From NCBI GenBank assembly GCA_031291445.1, contig JARLJA010000208.1, positions 1 through 64,000 of the forward strand: DNA of 64,000 nt, in the 5' to 3' direction. Made by a program: the position numbers and the translations under genes. This stretch comes from Xanthobacteraceae bacterium (GTDB lineage Bacteria > Pseudomonadota > Alphaproteobacteria > Rhizobiales > Xanthobacteraceae). The notes beneath the pieces were generated by a model. It saw nothing but the letters and a program-made list of their open reading frames with translations, did no database searches and was not told the DNA's origin. How positions within the stretch are numbered: the first letter of the stretch is position 1; each line of letters opens with the position of its first letter. Of the stretch, positions 53,405-63,060 are shown one piece after another.

Positions 53405-56368
53405 ATGGCGATCTATCATCTTCACGTCAAGGTTATTGGCCGCAAGTCTGGCTCCAGCGCAGTGGCGTCGGCCGCCTACCGCTCGGGTTCGCGGCTGCGC
53501 GACGAGCGCCTTGACCGCAGCCACGATTTTTCCGCCAAGCGCGGCGTCGTCCATTCCGAAGTGATGCTGCCGGAGAATGCGCCGGAGGCGTGGGGCGACC
53601 GCGAACGGCTCTGGAACGATGTCGAGGCCTTCGAAGTCCGCAAGGACGCCCAGCTTGCCCGCGAAGTCGAATTCGCCATTCCGCGCGAACTGACGCAGGC
53701 TCAAGGCATCGAACTGGCCCGCGACTTCGCGCGGTCAGAGTTCGTGGGTTTGGGCATGATCGCCGATCTCGATGTGCATTGGGACATCGGCGAAGACGGC
53801 CTGGCTAAGCCCCATGCCCATGTCATGCTGACCATGCGCGCGGTGGACGAGAACAGCTTTGGCCAAAAGGTCCGGGACTGGAACCGCACCGAGATGGTGG
53901 AGCGCTGGCGCGAACGCTGGGCGGAGCTTGCCAATGAGCGGCTGGCCGAACTCGACATTGACGCGCGCATCGACCATCGCAGCCTGGAGGCGCAGGGCAT
54001 CGCGCTGGAGCCCCAAAACCAGATCGGCGCGCCCGCGCATCGCATTGAGGATCGGGGCATCGAGGGCGGAGGAAGCGAGGCCGACCGTGCCAAGATGCAC
54101 CGCGAGATTGCACGCGGCAATGGCGAGAGGATCATCGCGAATCCCGATCTGGGGCTGGACGCGATCACGCATCAGCAGTCGACCTTCACGCGGCGCGATA
54201 TGGCTGTCTTCGCGCACCGGCACAGCGACGGGATCGACCAGTTCAACGAGGTGATGGGTGCGATGCGCAGCGCCCCCGATTTGGTCGAACTTGGCAAGGA
54301 CGCTCGCGGCGAAGACCGCTTCACCACCCGCGACATGATCGAGGCCGAACGGCGCCTGCACCACGCCGCCGAACTCATGACAGAACGGGAACGGCACAAG
54401 GTGAACGGCACCGATAAGCGGGCGGCGGTGACGCGCGCCGAACAGCGCGGCCTTGTCCTGTCGGGCGAGCAGGCCGACGCGCTGGCGCATCTCACCGATG
54501 GGCGCGACCTCGGTATCGTGGTTGGCCATGCCGGCACCGGCAAGAGCGCGATGCTGGGCGTGGCGCGGCAGGCCTGGGAAGCGGCGGGCTACGAGGTCCG
54601 GGGCGTGGCGCTGTCCGGCATTGCGGCGGAAAATCTCGAAAGCGGATCGGGCATCGCGTCGCGCACCATCGCCAGCATGGAACATGGCTGGGGCCAGGGC
54701 CGCGACCTGCTCACGACCCGCGATGTGCTTGTCATTGACGAGGCCGGCATGGTCGGCACGCGGCAGCTGGAACGCGTGCTGTCCCATGCTGCCGATGCCG
54801 GCGCCAAGGTCGTGCTGGTCGGCGATCCCCAACAACTGCAAGCCATCGAGGCGGGTGCGGCCTTCCGCTCGATCCACGAGCGCCATGGCGGTGCGGAGAT
54901 TGGCGAGGTCCGCCGTCAACGGGAGGACTGGCAGCGGGACGCCACGCGCGATCTCGCCAATGGCAAAACCGGCAATGCGCTGGAAGCCTATCGCTCCCAC
55001 GGCATGGTGCATGAGGCGCAAACACGCGAGCAGGCGCGCGACGATCTGATCGAACGCTGGGACCGCGACCGGCAGGCATCACCGGATCGGACCCGCATCA
55101 TCCTCACCCATACCAATGACGAGGTGCGGGCCCTCAACGAGGCTGCGCGCAACCGGATGCGGGTCGCCGGTGATCTCGGCAATGAGGTGCGTGTTACGGT
55201 CGAGCGCGGCGACCGCGGCTTCGCCAGCGGGGATCGCGTCATGTTCCTGCAAAACGAACGTGGCCTCGGCGTGAAGAACGGCACCCTCGGCGCCATCGAA
55301 CAGGTGAGCGCGCAGTCCATTACCGTTCAGACCGACGACGGCCGATCCGTGCGCTTCGACCTCAGGGATTACAACCGCATCGACCATGGCTATGCGGCGA
55401 CGATCCACAAGGCGCAGGGTATGACTGTGGACCACACCCACGTGCTGGCGACCCCGGGCATGGATGCCCATAGCAGTTATGTCGGCCTGTCGCGACACCG
55501 CGACGGCATGGAGCTGCATTACGGCCGCGACGATTTTGCGGGTCGGGACCGGCTCGTCCGCGCCCTATCCCGCGACCGGTCGAAGGATATGGCCTCGGAT
55601 TACGAGCAGATCGACCCCGCCCAAAGCTATGCCGAGCGGCGCGGGATCACCTTCGGCGAGCGCGTTGCCGAAATTGTCAGGAAGATCGTGCCGGAGAAAG
55701 TGCGCAACATGTTCGATGGCCTGCGCCCGTCTGCCGAAGCTGTGCCTGGCACGGGCAGCGCGCGGAGGCCGGAACGGGAAGCGCCGGAAAGGAAGGCGGC
55801 GGAAGATCCGGAAGCGGCGCGGCGCAAGGCCCGCACTAAAGCACTGCTCCGCCATGCCCGAGCCGTGGATGCGATCTTCGATATGCAGGAGCGGGGCGGC
55901 AAGGCCAGCCCCGAGCAGGTGAAGGAATTGCAGCAGGCCCGCAAGGCCTTCGAGAAGCTGCGGCCCTATGGCTCGCACGACGCTGAAGCCGCCTACAAAA
56001 AGAACCCGGATCTTGCCCGCGAGGCGGCTGGCGGCCAGGTCAACCGCGCCATCCGCGCTCTCCAGCTCGAAACCGAGTTACGCATCGATCCGAGCCGCCG
56101 CGCCGACCGCTTCGTGGAACGCTGGCAGAAGCTCGACCATACCAGCCAACGTCAATATCAGGCTGGCGACATTTCCAGCTACAAGGCGACGCGCTCGGCC
56201 ATGGGCGACATGGCCAAGAGCCTCGAACGCGATCCGCAACTGGAATCCATCCTCGCCAACCGCAAGCGGGATCTCGGCATCGCGTTCGAGTCAGGCCGCC
56301 GGCTCGGCCAGGAGTTGGCCTTCGCCCATGGCATCGACCTCGGCAGAGGCCGTGGCATCGGAATTTGA
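53405..56368 (+). CDS. traA: Relaxase-helicase TraA (MobA/MobL relaxase)
   Basis: A 987-residue relaxase. Catalytic Tyr25 lies in AVASAAYRSGS and the His cluster in KPHAHVMLTM (136-139). The relaxase domain spans about 1-230, followed by a TraI/RecD-like SF1 helicase with Walker A GHAGTGKS near 375-382, DEAGMVG, GDPQQLQAIEAG and HKAQGMTVD; a coiled C-terminal tail follows. It nicks oriT, stays bound to the 5' end and unwinds the strand for transfer. ATG 53405 is used; upstream frame covers oriT. Confidence 0.94.
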   Translation: MAIYHLHVKVIGRKSGSSAVASAAYRSGSRLRDERLDRSHDFSAKRGVVHSEVMLPENAPEAWGDRERLWNDVEAFEVRKDAQLAREVEFAIPRELTQAQGIELARDFARSEFVGLGMIADLDVHWDIGEDGLAKPHAHVMLTMRAVDENSFGQKVRDWNRTEMVERWRERWAELANERLAELDIDARIDHRSLEAQGIALEPQNQIGAPAHRIEDRGIEGGGSEADRAKMHREIARGNGERIIANPDLGLDAITHQQSTFTRRDMAVFAHRHSDGIDQFNEVMGAMRSAPDLVELGKDARGEDRFTTRDMIEAERRLHHAAELMTERERHKVNGTDKRAAVTRAEQRGLVLSGEQADALAHLTDGRDLGIVVGHAGTGKSAMLGVARQAWEAAGYEVRGVALSGIAAENLESGSGIASRTIASMEHGWGQGRDLLTTRDVLVIDEAGMVGTRQLERVLSHAADAGAKVVLVGDPQQLQAIEAGAAFRSIHERHGGAEIGEVRRQREDWQRDATRDLANGKTGNALEAYRSHGMVHEAQTREQARDDLIERWDRDRQASPDRTRIILTHTNDEVRALNEAARNRMRVAGDLGNEVRVTVERGDRGFASGDRVMFLQNERGLGVKNGTLGAIEQVSAQSITVQTDDGRSVRFDLRDYNRIDHGYAATIHKAQGMTVDHTHVLATPGMDAHSSYVGLSRHRDGMELHYGRDDFAGRDRLVRALSRDRSKDMASDYEQIDPAQSYAERRGITFGERVAEIVRKIVPEKVRNMFDGLRPSAEAVPGTGSARRPEREAPERKAAEDPEAARRKARTKALLRHARAVDAIFDMQERGGKASPEQVKELQQARKAFEKLRPYGSHDAEAAYKKNPDLAREAAGGQVNRAIRALQLETELRIDPSRRADRFVERWQKLDHTSQRQYQAGDISSYKATRSAMGDMAKSLERDPQLESILANRKRDLGIAFESGRRLGQELAFAHGIDLGRGRGIGI

Positions 56369-56497
56369 TCCATCCAATTTACCGCCGACTCTTCGCCACG
56401 GTACGGTGACGGACAAAACCCTCTTGCGTGTTCTTGAATGCCTGCCCTGTCTGGTCTCAGCAGTCGTCAGAAACAGCCAGCAGGAGGCCGCGCGGCC

Positions 56498-56713
56498 ATG
56501 CGCGAACCAGATCGTATCATCCGTCTGAAAACCGTCCTTTCCCGAACCGGGCTGTCCCGGTCCACCATCTACCGCAAGATCGCCGAGGGCACGTTCCCGG
56601 CTCAGCTCAAAATCAGCACCAACGGGACTGGGTGGCATGAATCTGACATCAACCGCTGGGTCGCCGATCCCGTCTCATGGCGTCCGAAACGTCAGTGCGA
56701 TGAGGTCAGATGA
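56498..56713 (+). CDS. AlpA-family helix-turn-helix regulator
   Basis: A 71-residue prophage-type regulator: RIIRLKTVLSRTGLSRSTIY, RKIAEGTFPAQLKIS, GWHESDINRWVADP. AGGAGG precedes the ATG. AlpA proteins activate integrase or excision in P4-like elements. It lies between traA and the integrase gene. Confidence 0.9.
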   Translation: MREPDRIIRLKTVLSRTGLSRSTIYRKIAEGTFPAQLKISTNGTGWHESDINRWVADPVSWRPKRQCDEVR

Positions 56714-56907
56714 GGCAGGTACACGGCTCCAACCACGAAGAGACAGCAGAGCCGATCTGGACTCAATTCTCGATCAGACGTGAATTGTGATCAGCGCGCG
56801 ACTATCTCGTGACTTGCAATCCAATCCGCATCGCCCACAAGGGCGAAGATAAGGCGGTGGGGACTTAGGCGTCGATTTGCAGGATGCAATCAATGCTCGA
56901 ACAACAT

Positions 56908-58137
56908 TCAGGCACTGAACGAGACAATTTTTTGATTCGCGCTTGACGCGCAAAATGTTGCCCAGTCGGACATCAACGACTTCCGCTTCTCGAACAGATC
57001 GCCCCGGCGGTAGGCCGCCTCGACCTTGCTGTTGATCGTATGGGCGAGTGCCATCTCGACCACTTCATTCGGATAATTCGTACATTCGGCGGCCCAGTCC
57101 CGGAAGGTCGAGCGAAAGCCGTGCGCGGTCAGATCGGAACGGTCCATCCGATCGAGCAGTGCTAGCATGGCCATGTTGCTGAGCGGCTTGTCACGCTTGC
57201 CGCCCGGAAACAGGAATGTGCCGCCCTGCTCCTCACGCAGCTTCTCGGTGATGGCGAGCGCCGCTGCGGACAACGGAACGCGGTGCTCCTTGCTGGTCTT
57301 CATTCGACCGGCCGGCACCGTCCAGACCTTGTCCTTGATTTCTTCGGATTGCGCGCCGATCACCTCGCCGGTGCGCGCCGCCGTGAGAATGAGGTATTCG
57401 AGCGCGCGTGCCGCAACGCCGTCCTGGGCGCGCAGCGCGGTCATGAATGCCGGTAGTTCGTTATAGGGCAAGGCAGCGTGGTGCTTGACTTGGCGCACCT
57501 TGGCACGCGCCGGCAACAGCTTGTCGAGATGCCCGCGCCATCGCGCTGGATTCTCGCCCTGGCGAAAGCCGCGCACCGTCGCCCAATCGAGCACGGCTTC
57601 GATCCGGCCGCGCAGTCGCGAGGCCGTTTCCGGCTTCTTCGACCACAAGGACTCGATGATCTTCATAACCAATGCGGTGTCGATGCTTTGGACCGCAAGC
57701 GCACCGATCACCGGCTCCGCATAGGTCTTCAGAGTCGAACTCCATTGCGCGGCGTGCTTGGCGTTGCGCCAGCCGGCCCCGTGGGCCGCGAGGTATTGCT
57801 CGGTACAGTCCTTGAAGGTCAGCGCGCTTGCCGCCTCGAGGGCAGCCTGGACGCGTTGCGCGCGGCGCGCTTCGATGGGATCGATGCCTTCGTAAGCTTG
57901 TCGTCGACACTCGGCGGCCTTCGCGCGCGCCTCGGCGAGGCCGAACAGCGAGAGCGAGCCGAGCCCCATTTCGCGGGAGCGGCCGCGAAGGGTAAAGCGA
58001 AAGATCCAGGACTTTGCGAGTCTATTTTCGCCATCGCCCGAGACCTGCAGATAGAGGCCCGCGCCGTCGGCATACATGCCGGGCGTCTTCACCTTTGCGA
58101 CCTTCAAGGCCGTCAGTCGACCCACCAAATGCGCCAT
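56908..58137 (-). CDS. Tyrosine recombinase, P4-type integrase
   Basis: A 409-residue integrase. Catalytic residues are Arg255 (TAARTGEV), His339-x2-Arg342 (AHGFRSTFRDWA), His366 and Tyr376 (KVEAAYRRGD). The N-terminal arm-binding DUF4102-like domain spans about 1-90. It is transcribed away from the tRNA-Ser 3' end, 158 nt to the right, which is the normal arrangement of elements using a tRNA as attachment site. It should carry out integration and, with the AlpA-like protein, excision. Confidence 0.94.
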   Translation of the reverse strand: MAHLVGRLTALKVAKVKTPGMYADGAGLYLQVSGDGENRLAKSWIFRFTLRGRSREMGLGSLSLFGLAEARAKAAECRRQAYEGIDPIEARRAQRVQAALEAASALTFKDCTEQYLAAHGAGWRNAKHAAQWSSTLKTYAEPVIGALAVQSIDTALVMKIIESLWSKKPETASRLRGRIEAVLDWATVRGFRQGENPARWRGHLDKLLPARAKVRQVKHHAALPYNELPAFMTALRAQDGVAARALEYLILTAARTGEVIGAQSEEIKDKVWTVPAGRMKTSKEHRVPLSAAALAITEKLREEQGGTFLFPGGKRDKPLSNMAMLALLDRMDRSDLTAHGFRSTFRDWAAECTNYPNEVVEMALAHTINSKVEAAYRRGDLFEKRKSLMSDWATFCASSANQKIVSFSA

Positions 58138-58295
58138 GTCTCTGCCATCTTACCCGCAACGCTACCCACATGTTGCGCGCATTTACCCACGTTTTCGGGC
58201 GAACGCTCGCGGACGCGAGTACGCATCAAACGCTAAAAATATGGCTATTTTTCCGGGCGTTGAGAGACGCCCGCGAACAAAGGCGAACATCGGTG

Positions 58296-58309
58296 TGGCG
58301 GAGAGGGAG
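58296..58309. repeat. attR (3' end of tRNA-Ser, identical to candidate attL)
   Basis: TGGCGGAGAGGGAG contains the CCA and acceptor end of tRNA-Ser(CGA). The intact tRNA is restored on this side. Confidence 0.55.
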
Positions 58310-58385
58310 GGATTCGAACCCCCGATAGGCTTGCACCTATGCCGCATTTCGAGTGCGGTGCATTCAACCACTCTGCCACCTCTCC
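58296..58385 (-). tRNA. tRNA-Ser(CGA)
   Basis: Class II tRNA of 90 nt with acceptor GGAGAGG paired to CCTCTCC, discriminator G, encoded CCA, D-arm GCAGAGTGG, anticodon loop CTCGAAA (anticodon CGA), extended variable arm and T-loop TTCGAATC. It is intact despite being the integration target. Confidence 0.96.
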
Positions 58386-58627
58386 GCGGGGCAAGCGGAT
58401 GAAACATCCGCCAGGGTCGGGCGGTGTTCTAGGCGACGATTCCCGCCGAGGCAAGGCACGGCGCGCCGGAATACCGGCAAAATCGGTTCGCGGTATCCTG
58501 AGCTTGCCGCGCTGCAAGCCCGGCCGCGCGAACGGCCTCCGGACGGGTTCCATGGTGCCTGTTTTGTTAACCGTTGGCCGGGCACGATGACCCGTCGACT
58601 TTAAATCAATAGCCGTCCGCCGCCCTC

Positions 58628-60832
58628 ATGCCCTTTCAAGAGCCAGGCCCCGCCCACCGGCCAAGGATCCGCCGCCTCGGCGCCGTGGTCGCGCTGCTGA
58701 CCGCGCTGCTGCTGGCCGCGCCGCTGGTCCCGCCCGGGCGGCTGTTCAGCCCGCTCGGCTACCTGCCGCTGCACACCGCGCTGGAATTCGCCGCCATGGC
58801 GGTGTCGGTGATGGTGTTCGCGCTGTCGTGGAATCTGCGCCACCAGCCGCTCAACAGCCACCTGGTGCTGCTCGGCGCCGCCTTCCTCAGCGTCGGCCTG
58901 ATCGATTTCGGCCACGCCCTGACCTATCCGGCGATGCCGGGCATGCTGGGCGACAGCGGCCCGCAACTGACCCTCGACTTCTGGCTGTCCGGCCGCGCGA
59001 TCGCGGCGCTCGGGCTGTTCGCGGCGGCGGTGCTGCCGGTGCGCAGCTGGCCGCCGGCCGCGGCGGTGGCGGCGACCATCGGCGCGGTCGCGCTCAGCGC
59101 GCTGGTGTGGTGGCTGAGCCTGTTCCACGGCGACTGGCTGCCGCGCAACGTGACGCCGGCCGGCGAGCTGACCGCGTTCAAGATCGGCACCGAATACGCG
59201 CTGTCGGCGACCTATTTCCTCGCCGCGCTGCTGATGCTGCGCCGGCGCGGCGACTGGGCCGGCGCCAACCTGCACTTCCTCGCCGCCGGCGCCTGGGTGC
59301 TCGGGCTCGGCGAACTGCTGTTCACGCTCTACGTCCAGCCCGGCGACGTGGTCAATTTCGCCGCCCACCTCTACAAGACGCTGGCCTACATCATGCTGTA
59401 CCGCGCCCTGTTCGTCGCCGGCGTGGTGGCGCCGCACAAGGCGCTGCGGCAGAACAAGGCCGAACTCGCCCACATCGCCCACCACGACGCGCTCACCGGG
59501 CTGCCGAACCGCCTGCTGGTGGAGACGCGGCTGCGCGCGCTGCTGGCACCGGCGCGCCGCGCCGAGGGCGCGCTGCTGCTGCTCGACCTCGACGCCTTCA
59601 AGAACGTCAACGAAAGCCTCGGCCACGCCGCCGGCGACGAGCTCCTGCGCCTCGTCGCCCTGCGGCTCGCCGGCGTGCTGCCCGCGGGCGCCCTGCTCGG
59701 GCGGATGGGCGGCGACGAGTTCGCCGTGCTGGCGGACGAGGTGCGCGACGACGCCGGCGCCACGGCGCTGGCGCAGGCGATGATCGCGGCGCTGAAGGGC
59801 GCCTTCGTGCTCGGCGGCGGCCAGGAGCTGCACATCGGCACCTCGATCGGCATCTGCCGGTTTCCGCAGGACGGCGACACCGTCGACCAGGTGATCCGCA
59901 ACGCCGACGCCGCGCTCTACGAGGCCAAGGCCGAAAGCCACGGCGCCTTCCGCTTCTACACCCGCGCGCTGACCGAACGCGTCAGCCACCGCGTCGAGAT
60001 GGAGCGGCGGCTGCGCGGCGGCATCGCGCGCGGCGAGTTCGCGCTGCATTACCAGCCGCTGGTGCGCGCCAGCGACGGCGCCGTGGTCGGCGCCGAGGCG
60101 CTGCTGCGCTGGCTGCCGCCGGGCGAGCCGGCGGCGCCGGCCGGCAGCTTCATCAAGGTCGCGGAAGACACCGGCCTGATCGTGCCGCTCGGCGAGTGGG
60201 GGCTGCGCGAGGCGTGCCGACAGATGAAGGCCTGGCGCGACGCGGGGCTCGCCCTCGACGTCATGGCGGTCAATCTGTCGCCGCAGCAGTTCAAGCGGCC
60301 GGACGTGGTCGAGACGGTGGCCGAGGCGCTGAAGGCCGCGGGGCTGGACCCCGCCGCGCTCGAACTCGAGATCACCGAGAGCGGCCTGATGGGCGCGGAG
60401 ATCGAAGCGACGCTGCGCGCGCTCAAGGCGCTCGGGGTGCAGCTCGCCATCGACGATTTCGGCACCGGCTACTCCTCGCTCGCCTATCTCAAGCGTTTCC
60501 CGGTCGACAAGGTCAAGATCGACCGCAGTTTCGTCCACGACATCCCCGACGACGCCAAGGGCGTGGAAATCGCCGCGGCGGTGGTCGCGCTCGGCAAGGC
60601 GCTGGGGCTCGAGGTGCTGGCGGAAGGGGTCGAGACCGAGGGCCAGCTCGCCCACCTGCGCCGGCTCGGCTGCCACACGCTGCAGGGCTACCTGCTCGGC
60701 AAGCCGATGCCCGCCGAGGAGATGGCGAGCCTGCTGCGCGGCGACACCGCGGCGCTGCACCGGCTGCAGCTGTTCGGGGCACCGGCGGCGGCGGCGGGGA
60801 GCGCAGGGGAGCCCGCACTGTCGGTGGCGTGA
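58628..60832 (+). CDS. MASE3-like membrane GGDEF-EAL c-di-GMP enzyme
   Basis: A 734-residue protein with a membrane N-terminus of about eight helices (1-265) resembling MASE3 (LIDFGHALTYPAMPG). A GGDEF domain follows with intact GGDEF motif near 360-365 (RMGGDEFAVL) and an EAL domain with E493-A-L-L-R497 and DDFGTGYSSL. Both active sites look intact, so it could make and degrade c-di-GMP. It starts 243 nt downstream of the tRNA in core chromosome. Confidence 0.92.
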   Translation: MPFQEPGPAHRPRIRRLGAVVALLTALLLAAPLVPPGRLFSPLGYLPLHTALEFAAMAVSVMVFALSWNLRHQPLNSHLVLLGAAFLSVGLIDFGHALTYPAMPGMLGDSGPQLTLDFWLSGRAIAALGLFAAAVLPVRSWPPAAAVAATIGAVALSALVWWLSLFHGDWLPRNVTPAGELTAFKIGTEYALSATYFLAALLMLRRRGDWAGANLHFLAAGAWVLGLGELLFTLYVQPGDVVNFAAHLYKTLAYIMLYRALFVAGVVAPHKALRQNKAELAHIAHHDALTGLPNRLLVETRLRALLAPARRAEGALLLLDLDAFKNVNESLGHAAGDELLRLVALRLAGVLPAGALLGRMGGDEFAVLADEVRDDAGATALAQAMIAALKGAFVLGGGQELHIGTSIGICRFPQDGDTVDQVIRNADAALYEAKAESHGAFRFYTRALTERVSHRVEMERRLRGGIARGEFALHYQPLVRASDGAVVGAEALLRWLPPGEPAAPAGSFIKVAEDTGLIVPLGEWGLREACRQMKAWRDAGLALDVMAVNLSPQQFKRPDVVETVAEALKAAGLDPAALELEITESGLMGAEIEATLRALKALGVQLAIDDFGTGYSSLAYLKRFPVDKVKIDRSFVHDIPDDAKGVEIAAAVVALGKALGLEVLAEGVETEGQLAHLRRLGCHTLQGYLLGKPMPAEEMASLLRGDTAALHRLQLFGAPAAAAGSAGEPALSVA

Positions 60833-60879
60833 GGCAGGGGCGCGACGCGTGATGCAAAGCCTCGCTCCCACACTCGGTC

Positions 60880-60960
60880 GTCATCGCCCGGCGCGCAGCG
60901 ACCGGGCGATCCAGTATCCCAGGGCGCCGATGACAGAGCCGCGACGTGGCGGCGTACTGG
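60880..60960. repeat. Dispersed repeat with inverted 50-bp core, copy B
   Basis: Flank GGCGCGCAGCGACCGGGCGA and core at 60911-60960 in the orientation opposite to copy A at 34481-34530. Confidence 0.8.
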
Positions 60961-60971
60961 TCCCCCGGTCA

Positions 60972-61247
60972 AGCCCTACGACATTCACGCATCTCGTAGT
61001 GGTCCTGAATATGTCGTCCAGGAGCTTCGTTTTCGAGCAGTGACCAGTTCCCTCCCCCCTTGTGGGGGAGGGTTAGGGAGGGGGGTGATGGAGAAGCCGC
61101 AGCGCGACTGCTCGCTCCTTCCGCCCTCACATCAATTCAGAGTTTGCGGCTTACCCCCCTCCCCGGCCCTCCCCCACAAGGGGGGAGGGAGGTGCACAAC
61201 ACTTCGCTCCTCTCCAGCGGATCGAGATGTATGAATGTCGTAGGGCT
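60972..61247. repeat. Large inverted repeat enclosing a MITE-like copy
   Basis: Outer arms AGCCCTACGACATTCACGCA and its near complement (23 of 25 positions over the full 25-nt arms) bound 276 bp. The MITE-like copy at 61048-61191 lies inside. Confidence 0.75.
61048..61191. repeat. MITE-like dispersed element, copy 2
   Basis: Near-identical reverse-oriented copy of 21955-22100, with the same terminal GC-rich inverted repeats and core. Confidence 0.85.
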
Positions 61248-61297
61248 CGACCCGGCAATCCACGCTTTGCCGCCCGGCACGACCCGCGCATGACGGA
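61246..61297. repeat. Repeat related to 17772-17862
   Basis: Contains CTCGACCCGGCAATCCACGC, close to the 17772 copy, and ends in CGCGCATGACG. Confidence 0.6.
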
Positions 61298-61417
61298 GAA
61301 CGGCGGTAGCGCCGCCCCGCTCCCGCGCCGCCGCCGCCATCGGTTCAATTTTACGGATCCCACGGACCGACGTTTTACCGGTCCCCGTTATGTTGGGACC
61401 GGGATTGGGAGAGCCCG

Positions 61418-62638
61418 ATGTTGCTGCAAAGAATGGGGTCGCGGCCGGGGTCGCTGTCCGACACGGTCAACCTGGAGGTCATCGGCGGGCTCTACGGCTC
61501 GATGGTGCCGATCGTGCTGGCGGGCGTCTCCCAGGCGATCGCCGGGGCGATCACGGTGTGGCAGACCGCCGACGTCGCGACCCTCCTCTTGACCGTGATC
61601 GGCGTGGCGATCGCGGTGCTGCGCGCCTGGCAGATTCGCTCCGGCCGGCGCCGCCTCGCGGCGCAGCCGCCGCGCGACCGGGCCGCGGCCGACCGCCGCA
61701 AGCTCCACTACGCCATCGGCACCGCCGCCACCTCGCTCGTCCTCGGCCTGTTCGCGGCGCGCGCCCTGATGCTCGACGACGCGATCTGCGCCATGATGGC
61801 GATGGGCATCGCGTTCGGCTTCGGCGCCGGCATCGTCGCGCGGCTGTCGATGGTGCCGCTGGTCGCGCTCGCCGATCTTGCCGTGCTGGGGCTTCCCCCG
61901 ATCGCGGTCGCGCTGGCGCGGCTCGACCTGCCGCATGTGGGGCTCGCGATGCTGATCGCGCTCTACCTCTTCGGCAGCTTCGAGATGGTGCGCCTGATGT
62001 TCAATTCCACCATCACCCACATCACGCTCAAGCAGCAGTTCGAACAGCTCGCCCGGATCGACCCGATGACGGGCCTGTTCAACCGCTCGGCGCTGGCGAC
62101 GGACCTGGCGCGGATGATCGCCGATCGCGGCGACCGCACGGTGGCGATCCACGCCATCGACCTCGACCACTTCAAGGCCGCCAACGACAGGTTCGGCCAT
62201 CCGGTCGGCGATGCGCTGCTCCGGGAGGTCGCGGCCAGGCTGACGTCGCTCGCCGCCCCCGGCGATCTCGTGGTGCGGATGGGCGGCGACGAATTCATCC
62301 TGGCGCAGACGTCGGTGCGCTGCCATGGCGAGGCCGAACGGATGGCGCGGCGGATCTTCGAGACGGTCAGCGCGCCCTATGCGATCGCAGGCCATGACAT
62401 CGTGATCGGCGCCAGCATCGGGGTGGCCCTGTCGGGCGACGACGGCCCGGACGCCGAGGCCATGCTGTCGCGCTCCGACCAGGCGCTGTACCAGGCCAAG
62501 AGCTGGCGCGGCGGATACGCGTTGGCGCGCGACCTGCCCGCCGGCGAGGGAGCCGCGCCGGTGCATGGCAACGCGCAGGCGCCGCGCCGGCGGCAGCGGT
62601 TTGACGCGGCGGTCGAGAGCGGATTGTCGGTCGCGTGA
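61418..62638 (+). CDS. Membrane-anchored GGDEF diguanylate cyclase
   Basis: A 406-residue protein with about five to six N-terminal hydrophobic helices (30-200) and a GGDEF domain at 215-370; the motif GGDEF is near 289-293 (RMGGDEFILAQTS). HAIDLDHFKAANDRFGH is the substrate-binding region. It makes c-di-GMP from GTP. It has no EAL domain. The start ATG at 61418 follows the repeat region. Confidence 0.9.
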   Translation: MLLQRMGSRPGSLSDTVNLEVIGGLYGSMVPIVLAGVSQAIAGAITVWQTADVATLLLTVIGVAIAVLRAWQIRSGRRRLAAQPPRDRAAADRRKLHYAIGTAATSLVLGLFAARALMLDDAICAMMAMGIAFGFGAGIVARLSMVPLVALADLAVLGLPPIAVALARLDLPHVGLAMLIALYLFGSFEMVRLMFNSTITHITLKQQFEQLARIDPMTGLFNRSALATDLARMIADRGDRTVAIHAIDLDHFKAANDRFGHPVGDALLREVAARLTSLAAPGDLVVRMGGDEFILAQTSVRCHGEAERMARRIFETVSAPYAIAGHDIVIGASIGVALSGDDGPDAEAMLSRSDQALYQAKSWRGGYALARDLPAGEGAAPVHGNAQAPRRRQRFDAAVESGLSVA

Positions 62639-63021
62639 GCGGAGGCGCCGGACCCAAGGGGAGGCCTGGTCATTCCGGGACGACGCCAACGGGTCCGCGC
62701 GAAGCGCGGCCCGATGACAGGCTCCGCGTCGGGCCCGGAACCCATAGCCATAGGTGTTCGCGACGACACACCGCAGGAGCCCCTTGCCGGCCCCCCGGAT
62801 CATCGCCCGCACAGGGCGTATGGGTTCCGGGCTCGGCGCTTCGCGCCGCCCCGGAACGACGGCTCTGGGGCCTGGGCCGTCACCCCATCCCCCTGGATTC
62901 ACGAGGGGATCCCGGGCCAGCGCGGCGCCCCGCGGCCGGGTGCCGCCGCCGCAGTCGTGCCCACCAACCGCAACAAACCCGCCAAATCCCTCATTCTGGC
63001 CGGCTTTTGGGCCCGTTTGCC
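62639..63021. other. Gene-free region before the rplU promoter
   Basis: No gene is seen. Most of it is the dispersed repeat at 62650-62873; the rest leads into the promoter at 63022. Confidence 0.5.
62650..62873. repeat. Long palindromic intergenic repeat
   Basis: Arms CGGAACCCATA and TATGGGTTCCG and flanking GTCATTCCGGGACGAC and CCCCGGAACGAC form a large fold-back typical of Bradyrhizobium intergenic repeats. Confidence 0.65.
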
Positions 63022-63049
63022 TTGACTCGCGGGCTTGCGCGGCTATAAG
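63022..63049 (+). promoter_or_regulatory. Housekeeping promoter of rplU-rpmA
   Basis: TTGACT at 63022-63027 and TATAAG at 63044-63049 with a 16-bp spacer. Predicted start near 63056, giving a leader of about 170 nt before rplU. Confidence 0.75.
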
Positions 63050-63060
63050 TCCTGCCATCC

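Larger units (their letters stand above)
36819..58309. mobile_element. Putative integrative and mobilizable element in tRNA-Ser(CGA)
   Basis: About 21.5 kb between two 14-bp copies of the tRNA-Ser end. The right end has an integrase next to the tRNA 3' end, an AlpA-like regulator, the traA relaxase-helicase, traC, traD and an oriT. No mating-pair formation or coupling-protein genes are seen, so transfer would need a helper system. Cargo covers 38-52 kb. The right boundary is strong; the left one is inferred. Confidence 0.65.
60833..61417. other. Gene-free region of nested palindromic repeats
   Basis: No gene is seen between the two c-di-GMP genes. The region is filled by four repeat units listed separately: the copy B invertible-core repeat, a large palindrome, an internal MITE-like copy and the tail repeat. 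Confidence 0.6.
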
